DNA of 43,868 bases from DASVVT01 sp036386415. GTDB taxonomy: Bacteria; Acidobacteriota; Blastocatellia; Pyrinomonadales; Pyrinomonadaceae. This document shows, one piece after another, positions 33,926 to 41,167 of this stretch. The stretch spans positions 1 through 43,868 of the forward strand of contig DASVVT010000057.1 in the NCBI GenBank assembly GCA_036386415.1, read 5' to 3'. The stretch's first letter is position 1, and every line of letters starts with the position of its first letter. The position numbers were made by a program, and so were the translations under genes. Under the pieces are notes generated by a model, which was not told the DNA's origin, searched no databases, and saw only the letters and a program-made list of their open reading frames with translations.

Positions 33926-33931
33926 AGATTG

Positions 33932-34025
33932 GTCAGTTGTCCGTTGTCAGTTGTTTCGCTACCTGTACTTGAAGCGGCTGACACAAGGTGTGCTACACAA
34001 ACAACGGACTACGGACAACCGACAA
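33932..34025. repeat. Inverted-repeat element M (GTCAGTT/GTCCGTT type), imperfect
   Basis: GTCAGTT, GTCCGTT and GTCAGTT heptads at 33932-33952 face ACAACGGACTACGGACAAC at 34001-34019. Loop about 50 nt. It is between tadC and tadD and related to element D. Confidence 0.65.
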
Positions 34026-34040
34026 AAGGAGTAATAAGTC

Positions 34041-35003
34041 ATGCGTAAACGAACTCTCATCGCCATCGTCATTGCCTTCACTTTGACCTTTGGTGTGAGC
34101 GCGTTGTGGAGCGCTCAGACAGATAAGCGTGAAGGTGATACGGACGCCAATATCATCGACGCGGGCGGCTCTCCGACGGGCAGGACGAAGGATGACAAGA
34201 AGGGCGGCAACCGTGTCGTGGGACTCTTCAAAGCGCCCTTCAAAGCCATTGGCAAACTCTTCGGTCGAGGCAAAGACGAGGGCAAAATGCAGCGCCTGAC
34301 GGAGAAGGATGTCGCCAAGTTTGAGAGTGCGGGGCTCGCGCGCGTCGAAGATAATCGCTCCGCTAAAGCTGCCAAACCGTCTGCAACGGGGAGCGCGCGT
34401 GAACATCTTGCGCAGGGGCGCATGCTGCTCTCGACCGGGCGCTTGAACGATGCGATTGCGGAGTTGTCGCTCGCCGCTTCGCTCGATCCGGGCTTGAGCG
34501 AGGCGCACAGCCTGCTCGGCGTCGCTTTCGACCGCAAGGGTCTGCCCGAACGCGCCGCAGAATCCTACAAGCGCGCCATCAAGGCCGCGCCTGAAGATGC
34601 GCAGACCTTGAACAACCTCGGCTTTTCACTCTACCAGAACGGTAAATATCGCGCCGCCGTGGATCGTCTGAAGCGCGCCGCGCGACTCGCTCCGACAGAC
34701 CAGCGCATCTGGAACAACCTGGCGCTCGCGCAATGTCGCCTCGGCAAGACCGAAGACTGCTTCAAGAGTTTCGCGCGCGCGGGCGGCGAGCTGACCGGGC
34801 GGCTCAACACCGCGACCCTGCTCGAACGCATGGGTCACAATACGGATGCCATCCCCTATTACGAGGCCGCGCTGCGCCTTCAACCGAAATCCTCCATCGC
34901 CCTGCGCCGTCTCGCAGACCTCTACAAGCTGGTCGGCAGAACGGAAGAAGCGCAAGCGACTTTGCGAGCACTTGGAGAAACGACAGTAGCTAGTAGTCAG
35001 TAG
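34041..35003 (+). CDS. tadD: TPR protein TadD-like
   Basis: A 320-residue protein with an N-terminal export helix (residues 5-27), a charged linker, and four to five tetratricopeptide repeats from about 114 to 310 (AREHLAQGRMLLSTGRLNDAIAEL and the helices that follow). It fits TadD, a lipoprotein-like scaffold thought to help the secretin, though there is no lipobox cysteine here. AAAGGAG precedes the ATG. The final residues TVASSQ and the stop codon come from the first arm of element N, exactly as in the Nudix protein at 4836. Confidence 0.85.
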   Translation: MRKRTLIAIVIAFTLTFGVSALWSAQTDKREGDTDANIIDAGGSPTGRTKDDKKGGNRVVGLFKAPFKAIGKLFGRGKDEGKMQRLTEKDVAKFESAGLARVEDNRSAKAAKPSATGSAREHLAQGRMLLSTGRLNDAIAELSLAASLDPGLSEAHSLLGVAFDRKGLPERAAESYKRAIKAAPEDAQTLNNLGFSLYQNGKYRAAVDRLKRAARLAPTDQRIWNNLALAQCRLGKTEDCFKSFARAGGELTGRLNTATLLERMGHNTDAIPYYEAALRLQPKSSIALRRLADLYKLVGRTEEAQATLRALGETTVASSQ

Positions 35004-35134
35004 TCAGTAGTCAGTAGTCAGTAGAAAAGGAAAGCAGTTGATGCGTTTGATAATCATTCTTTTAAGTCATAGTAGACAGCCAGGCGTCACGCACTTTCTT
35101 TCTACTGGCTACTGACTACTGACTACTGTCTACT
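34983..35134. repeat. Heptad inverted-repeat element N (GTCAGTA type)
   Basis: Six tandem heptads at 34983-35024 (mostly GTCAGTA) face CTACTGGCTACTGACTACTG at 35102-35121 and continuing heptads to 35134. Loop about 77 nt. The left arm overlaps the end of tadD and supplies its stop. Confidence 0.85.
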
Positions 35135-35150
35135 CATGAAAGGTTAAGTG

Positions 35151-36497
<1,347 letters not shown>

Positions 36498-36501
36498 AGA
36501 A

Positions 36502-36605
36502 AGTAAGCAGTGAGCAGTAAGCAGTGAGCAGTTAGAATCTTGAAATTTTGAATATGAAATCTGTAATTGCTTTTACTGCTTACTGCTCACTGCTTACTGC
36601 TCACT
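36502..36605. repeat. Heptad inverted-repeat element O (AGCAGTR type)
   Basis: Left arm 36502-36532 and right arm 36575-36605 each hold four alternating AGCAGTG/AGCAGTA heptads. In register they give a perfect 24-bp stem (left 36509-36532, right 36582-36605), with a second register one heptad away. Confidence 0.9.
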
Positions 36606-36625
36606 GTTTTCAAAAGGTGACGACC

Positions 36626-37891
36626 ATGATGACGACAAACATCCAAAGGCGGTTGCTGATTGCGCTGCTGACCGCCGTTGCAATCTTGATATGGGGCGCA
36701 TCCGTGCAGGCACAGAAGAGTTCAAACGCGCGAAGCGCACACACACGACCGGCGCGGGGTCGCAGCGGCAAGGCGTCAAAACAGGTCAAAGTTCGCGTGG
36801 GCGCAGGCGAGAGCTTGAATATGATTGCCGCGCGTTTCGGTGTGCCGGTCGAGACGCTCGCGCGCCTCAATGGCTTGACTGTCAACGATCAGCCGATGCC
36901 GGGGCAGGAGATCATCGTCCCCGATCCGTCCGCCTTATCTCTCGCCGCGAACTCGACTGAAGCTCCCGTCCTCGCCGCAGATGATGTGCGGCGTGATGGC
37001 AGTAGACGGCTGAGTCTACTGGACGGCACGATCGTTGAGGCAGACGAGGTGTGGGAAGACGAGCAGGGTGTGCGATACAGGCGCGGCGGCGTCACCTACC
37101 TTGTGGAGCGAGCCCGTGTGCGTGCGATTGAGCGCGGTACGCCCGTGGCCCAGGACGCGTCAGCCGTTGAAACGCCGGTTGAGAAGGGCGACCAGCAGAT
37201 CGCCAGGTTGGTCGAGGTGAGCGCGAACGGAATCAATAGAACGATGCAGCCGGTCTGGATCTATCTGGTCGGCGGAGCGCGCGTTGAGGCCGATGACGTG
37301 ATGGAGGCGGCCACGGGCGTGTGGTACAGGCGCGGCACTCTTTCAATCTTCCTCGCGTCCTCGCGCATAGAGCGCATAGAGCGCGAGACTTTGCAGCAAA
37401 CGGCGGCGGACGCCGGTTCCGTGCCATCCCGAAAAGAGCGGGGATGGAGCACAGGCAACGCGAAGACAGACGCCCTGATACGGCAGAACGGCGCGCGATA
37501 CGGTGTCGATCCCTACCTGATCTTCTGCGTCATGGAGCAGGAGTCGCACTTTAATGCGCGCGTTGTTAGTCCGAAGGGAGCGCGCGGGCTGATGCAACTG
37601 ATGCCGGGCACTGGTGCGCGCTTCGGCGTGCGCAAACCCTTCGATCCGGCGGAGAACATCATGGGCGGGACGCGTTACCTGAAGCAGCTTCTTGAACAGT
37701 TCGGGGGACGCGTCGATCTGGTGCTCGCAAGTTACAACGCAGGCGAGGGCGCGGTGATGAAGTACGGCGGGCGCATCCCCCCCTACAGGGAAACGCGCGA
37801 TTACGTGAAACGCATCAGCAAGCGCTACGGGAAGAGCACAACTGCGGGCGATGCGCCGAACACGGTCGCCAATGCGTCGCGCCTGCGGTAG
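36626..37891 (+). CDS. LysM lytic transglycosylase
   Basis: Secreted murein hydrolase that cleaves glycan strands to 1,6-anhydro products. Signal peptide to AQA at 29; a LysM domain at about 54-98 (VRVGAGESLNMIAARFGVPVETLARLNGL) for peptidoglycan binding; two copies of a 40-residue module at 132-171 and 214-253 sharing V-EADxV and GVxYRRG; and a C-terminal SLT domain from about 280 with catalytic Glu306 in EQESHFN, followed by GARGLMQLMPGT and SYNAGEGAV. It may clear space in the wall for the pilus. ATG 36626 follows AAAAGGTGA; the longer frame from 36548 translates element O. Confidence 0.88.
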   Translation: MMTTNIQRRLLIALLTAVAILIWGASVQAQKSSNARSAHTRPARGRSGKASKQVKVRVGAGESLNMIAARFGVPVETLARLNGLTVNDQPMPGQEIIVPDPSALSLAANSTEAPVLAADDVRRDGSRRLSLLDGTIVEADEVWEDEQGVRYRRGGVTYLVERARVRAIERGTPVAQDASAVETPVEKGDQQIARLVEVSANGINRTMQPVWIYLVGGARVEADDVMEAATGVWYRRGTLSIFLASSRIERIERETLQQTAADAGSVPSRKERGWSTGNAKTDALIRQNGARYGVDPYLIFCVMEQESHFNARVVSPKGARGLMQLMPGTGARFGVRKPFDPAENIMGGTRYLKQLLEQFGGRVDLVLASYNAGEGAVMKYGGRIPPYRETRDYVKRISKRYGKSTTAGDAPNTVANASRLR

Positions 37892-37941
37892 TAAGAGCAT
37901 GTCTAAAATAAGGAGTTGAGTGGTTCAGTGAGTAGAGATTG

Positions 37942-38033
37942 AGACGCCAAGGACGCAAAGTAGAAGACGCAAAGAACGCAAAGAGTCTACTCCTTCGTGT
38001 CCTTTGCGATGCCCTTTGCGATCTCTGCGTTTA
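37942..38033. repeat. Inverted-repeat element P (ACGCAAAGR type)
   Basis: GACGCAAAG words at 37951-37983 face CCTTTGCGAT words at 38000-38022. It shares 29 of 30 bases (37951-37980) with element E. Confidence 0.8.
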
Positions 38034-38153
38034 ATTACCCCTTTTGAGTCATGCTCCAGGGTATAAATTTGAAATCGCAGATTGATTGTCGCTATCTCTA
38101 TTTCAGGAGATGAATGTCGGAGCGGTCGGCTCGCTCCAATGGTGGTATCCAAG

Positions 38154-38909
38154 ATGAAGAGTTGGCTGGTGAGATTTGCTGTCACAATCGCGCTCTGCTG
38201 GGCTTCTTGCGCCTGTTTCTCTCTTCAGCCCGCGCAGGCGCAGCAGAGCGCGGAAGCGCCTTTGACCAACGCGGCGATCATTAAACTGGTGCGCGCCGGT
38301 TTCAAAGAGAAGACCGTCATTGCGATCATTCGCACGCGCCCGGCGCGCTTCGATCTTGCGCCTGACCGTCTGATCGAACTCAAGCGCAACAACGTGAGCG
38401 AGAACATCATCCTCGCTATGCTGGCGCGCGATGAGTCGATCTTCATACGGGACGAAGGTTGGGACGATGACGATCCGTTCTTCAGTGATCCGAATGGCTC
38501 GAAGCGAGCAGACAAGCCGAACGCCTCGGGCGACGGCAGCACGGATATTTTCGGCTCAAGCGGAGGATCAAGCGCGCGCACGCGCGGGCGCGGGATGAAC
38601 GGCGGAAATGAAGGCGACACGCAGACGACGGGCAGCGCGACCGTGCGTATCCTGCGGCCTCCGGTAGAAGAGGGCGGCGCACCCAAGCTTGAAAAAACGC
38701 CGACCCTGACCAATCAGTCGATCATCGAAATGGTCGAAGCGGGTTTCTCCGAAGGCACGATCATACGTCGCATCGAACAGTCGCCTGCGGCTTTCGATCT
38801 CTCCCCGGCGAAGCTTGCAGAACTACGAAGGCGTCGCGTCACCGATCCCATCATCACCGCCATGACCGCCGCCATGGGCGATGATTCAACCTCTTCACGC
38901 ACGCAATAG
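38154..38909 (+). CDS. Secreted protein with duplicated helical domain
   Basis: Signal peptide (to AQA near residue 30) then two copies of a 53-residue helical module, at about 37-90 and 196-249. Each runs LTN, then II, a VxAGF turn, a stretch ending in P-A-x-FDL, an LxxLKRN- or LAELRRR-like helix and I-x-AM. The linker is Gly/Ser- and acid-rich. Single copies of this module are common in acidobacterial secreted proteins, often with the pattern MVKAGLSExxI; no function is known. ATG 38154 is preferred to the upstream frame because it begins the signal peptide. Confidence 0.75.
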   Translation: MKSWLVRFAVTIALCWASCACFSLQPAQAQQSAEAPLTNAAIIKLVRAGFKEKTVIAIIRTRPARFDLAPDRLIELKRNNVSENIILAMLARDESIFIRDEGWDDDDPFFSDPNGSKRADKPNASGDGSTDIFGSSGGSSARTRGRGMNGGNEGDTQTTGSATVRILRPPVEEGGAPKLEKTPTLTNQSIIEMVEAGFSEGTIIRRIEQSPAAFDLSPAKLAELRRRRVTDPIITAMTAAMGDDSTSSRTQ

Positions 38910-38912
38910 ATG

Positions 38913-39017
38913 AAGGCAAAAGTAAAAAGGTAAAAGGCAAAAGTATGCTTGCGCGTTCCCGATCTCGTCTCTTGCTTTCCGCATTTCTTTTGCCTTTTAC
39001 CTTTTTACTTTTGCCTT
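38913..39017. repeat. Heptad inverted-repeat element Q, perfect 31-bp arms
   Basis: Arms 38913-38943 and 38987-39017 are exact inverse complements, built on AGGCAAA/AGTAAAA/AGGTAAA heptads. The loop (43 nt) holds the start codon of the VWFA gene, and the right arm lies inside its coding sequence. Confidence 0.92.
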
Positions 39018-40003
39018 GCATACATCTGCATGCGCAGACTCCTGCACCGTCGCCGCCAGTGACGGACGAACAGGAGATCGATGATGAGGACGTAATCTCT
39101 GTCAGCACCGCAGAGGTGTTGCTGCCCGTGACCGTGCGCGACCAAAGCGGCCAGCTTGTGACCACGCTCACGCGCCAGGATTTTCACGTCTTCGAAGACG
39201 GGCGCGAGCAGCCTTTGAGCGATCTGGCGCTGCGCCAGGTTCCAGTCGATGTCGTCCTCATGGTCGATGCTTCTTCGAGCGTCGCCAACAACCTTGACGA
39301 TTTTCGTCGCGCCGTCGAAGGCTTCGCCGACAAGCTTGCGCCGGACGACCGCATCAGCCTGATTAAATTCGACGACCGCGTGGAGCTTTTGCAGGATTGG
39401 ACGCAGAGCCGTCTTCAACTGCGACGCTCTTTGCGCCGCATCGTGCCCGGCATGTTTACGCGCTTCAACGATGCGCTTCTGCTGGCCGCGCGCGAGCAAC
39501 TCACGGCGACGACGCGCCGCCGCGCCCTCATCGTCCTGACCGACGGTATAGACAGCGGGCGTGGCTACAGCACGCTTGAAGCCGCCCTGCGCTCGCTTCT
39601 ACAGGCGCAGGCCACCGTCTACGTCATCAGCAATACGCAGATCGAACGCGCCAGCAAGCGCGCAGAGTTGGATACTCTATTGTCTGCGCCGCCTTCCGCC
39701 GTGCGCTTCAACCAGCTTCGCATAGACGACCTGCGTGAAGGCTTGCGTGTGCTGGACATCAGCGAGGAGAATCTGGCTCAACTCACAGCTAGCACCGGAG
39801 GCCGACTCTACAAGCCTGCGAGCTTCCGTGATCTGGACGCCACCTACAGGGAGGTCGCAGATGAGCTGCGCCACCAGTACGCCCTCTACTACACCCCTTT
39901 GAACAAAGCACGCGACGGGCGCTTCCGACGCACACAGGTCAGGATGAACAATTTGGGCCTCAAAGTCTTCGCGCGCATAGGCTACTACGCTCCGCGTAAG
40001 TAG
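38945..40003 (+). CDS. Secreted VWFA-related acidobacterial protein
   Basis: A 352-residue exported protein. Signal peptide at 1-30, cleavage before QTP; a short beta domain (VTVRDQSGQLVTTLTRQDFHVFEDG, about 62-86); then a von Willebrand A domain with the MIDAS motif DASSS at 108-112 and TDGID near 199. The layout is that of the VWFA-related acidobacterial domain family, function unknown. Start ATG 38945 lies in the loop of element Q, and the hydrophobic core of its signal peptide (FLLPFTFLLLP, residues 14-24) is encoded by that element's right arm. Confidence 0.88.
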   Translation: MLARSRSRLLLSAFLLPFTFLLLPCIHLHAQTPAPSPPVTDEQEIDDEDVISVSTAEVLLPVTVRDQSGQLVTTLTRQDFHVFEDGREQPLSDLALRQVPVDVVLMVDASSSVANNLDDFRRAVEGFADKLAPDDRISLIKFDDRVELLQDWTQSRLQLRRSLRRIVPGMFTRFNDALLLAAREQLTATTRRRALIVLTDGIDSGRGYSTLEAALRSLLQAQATVYVISNTQIERASKRAELDTLLSAPPSAVRFNQLRIDDLREGLRVLDISEENLAQLTASTGGRLYKPASFRDLDATYREVADELRHQYALYYTPLNKARDGRFRRTQVRMNNLGLKVFARIGYYAPRK

Positions 40004-40061
40004 GCGATCATCTTCCAAGCCTCCAAATCCTTACTTTTTGGCCTGAAAAGAGAGACAGGAG

Positions 40062-40135
40062 ACGATCCACGAATCAACACGAAACAACACGAAGACAAGC
40101 TATTTCGTGCTGATTAGTGTTGTCTCGTGGATCGT
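40062..40135. repeat. Inverted-repeat element R (GATCCACGAA type)
   Basis: ACGATCCACGA at 40062-40072 pairs with its complement at 40125-40135. Interior words ACACGAAACAACACGAA resemble element F. It follows the VWFA gene. Confidence 0.75.
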
Positions 40136-40148
40136 TAATGTCCTTCTT

Positions 40149-40400
40149 TTATTGTGTAACCTGTTATTAGTTACGCGTAACTAAGGCTTGGTATCGCATA
40201 ACCAAGCCCTGGTTACGCGCAACTTAGCCCCGGTTATACGATACCAAGCCTTAGTTATACGTAACCAAGATCAAGTTGTGCGATACCAAAGCTTAGTTGA
40301 GCACAACTCGGGCTGAGTTATGCACAACCAAGCCTTGGTTATGCATAACTCAGCCTCAGTATCGTTATACCGAAGCCCAAAATTACATCTCTCAGGCTTG
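40149..40400. repeat. 21-bp palindromic tandem array
   Basis: Ten exact 21-bp units run from 40170 to 40379, with degenerate units at 40149-40169 and 40380-40400. Each unit is a 12-bp palindrome-like core (GTTAcgcgTAAC, GTTATGCATAAC and variants) followed by a 9-bp segment near CAAGCCTTG, itself nearly palindromic. Units differ by a few bases, often with compensating changes in the two half-sites. One frame reads as degenerate heptapeptides of the form L-x-x-T-K-P-W, with three stops, so it is not coding now. Confidence 0.92.
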
Positions 40401-40474
40401 GAATCGGGGTTTTTATAGTGATCTGCAAGTGCATGCAAACATTCAAGCATATAGAGCGCGTGAGTACAGCCTGC

Positions 40475-40669
40475 TTAAGCCGGGCGGGTGCTTGGCTTGG
40501 TACGAACCGCTCGCTCCCGCAGGCGGTACTGACCTTTATTGCTCTCAAATTGAGAGATGTTAAAGCCCTGAGTGTCAAAATAACCAGCAATGTGAGCGGA
40601 TAAGCGAGCTTGGGCGTCATAATGACCCGCAGACTCACCAAGTGCGAGGCGTGGGATCATCTGATACAC
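40475..40669 (-). pseudogene. Possible gene remnant
   Basis: A 64-codon frame with protein-like composition (YQMIPRLALGESAGHYDAQ, then a basic tail) and no recognised family. Upstream in another frame, LLDEAIIQEALLKGPL suggests a frameshifted continuation. It could equally be a chance frame. Confidence 0.2.
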
Positions 40670-40734
40670 AGAGGCCCTTTCAGGAGAGCCTCTTGGATGA
40701 TGGCTTCATCGAGTAAACCCTAATATTCTAACAG

Positions 40735-40896
40735 TTAGCCATATAGGCTGCCCACGGCACGAGCGTTGCTCTTGGGAGGTCGCCCATTTAGTTGATGGTA
40801 CTGAAGGGCAAGATTCACAGGAAAAGGTTGTTTGAAGCTATAAAGGCGGAGCATATGGCATGAGGCAAATGCCTGCTCCGCCACTTTAGCAGCCAT
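40735..40896 (-). CDS. Possible small protein, 53 residues
   Basis: An ATG-started minus-strand frame (MAAKVAEQAFASCHMLRL and a basic Gly/Pro end). No family recognised and no clear Shine-Dalgarno. It starts 10 bp from the predicted RNA on the opposite strand. Low confidence. Confidence 0.2.
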   Translation of the reverse strand: MAAKVAEQAFASCHMLRLYSFKQPFPVNLALQYHQLNGRPPKSNARAVGSLYG

Positions 40897-40905
40897 TTGC
40901 AATTA

Positions 40906-41024
40906 GACGGCAACGCATGTACTCTCCGTGTTGCCGGAAAATTCCTGCCATGCCGGATGAGGCTTCATCAATAACGCTTCTGGTCTCCGGCGAGCAGCCA
41001 TTAGAATCATTGCCGTCTGTTTTT
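40906..41024 (+). ncRNA. Possible structured leader RNA before the radical SAM gene
   Basis: GACGGCAA at 40906-40913 pairs with TTGCCGTC at 41010-41017, followed by TGTTTTT. Inside, GCCGGA at 40933-40938 pairs with TCCGGC at 40986-40991, and GATGA at 40956-40960 pairs with TCATC at 40965-40969. CGGCAA at 40908-40913 can instead pair with TTGCCG at 40931-40936, so two exclusive folds exist, as in a riboswitch with a terminator. Found by eye, 144 bp upstream of ATG 41168; no known family claimed. Confidence 0.3.
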
Positions 41025-41167
41025 AGCTGAGGGATGCCTTGGGTCTTCTCTTGAGAGAGCCCTTGCGCGATCAGCCTGAACCGCCACAGAGCGTCGATTC
41101 CGTAGCAGTCACACGTGCTTTGACCGTGTTGTGCTTTGGCAATTTTAAAACGTAGAGAAGGAAAACT

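Larger units (their letters stand above)
40401..40905. other. Non-coding or decayed stretch, 505 bp
   Basis: No firm gene. Two small minus-strand frames (40735-40896 and 40475-40669) may be remnants of one older gene, since several reading-frame breaks lie between them. GC content looks lower than in the flanking genes, which would fit acquired or decaying DNA. Confidence 0.35.

Noticed and set aside
36548..36625. Upstream extensions of genes through repeat arms (also at 32936, 25063 and 9426)
   Set aside because: The added residues only translate repeat words; the downstream starts have ribosome-binding sites or begin signal peptides or first helices.
40149..40400. CRISPR array
   Set aside because: The 21-bp units are contiguous and similar throughout; there are no unique spacers of constant length and no cas genes.
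40297..40563. 88-codon plus-strand protein
   Set aside because: Its first third is translation of the palindromic array and the rest has no recognisable domain, good start or ribosome-binding site.
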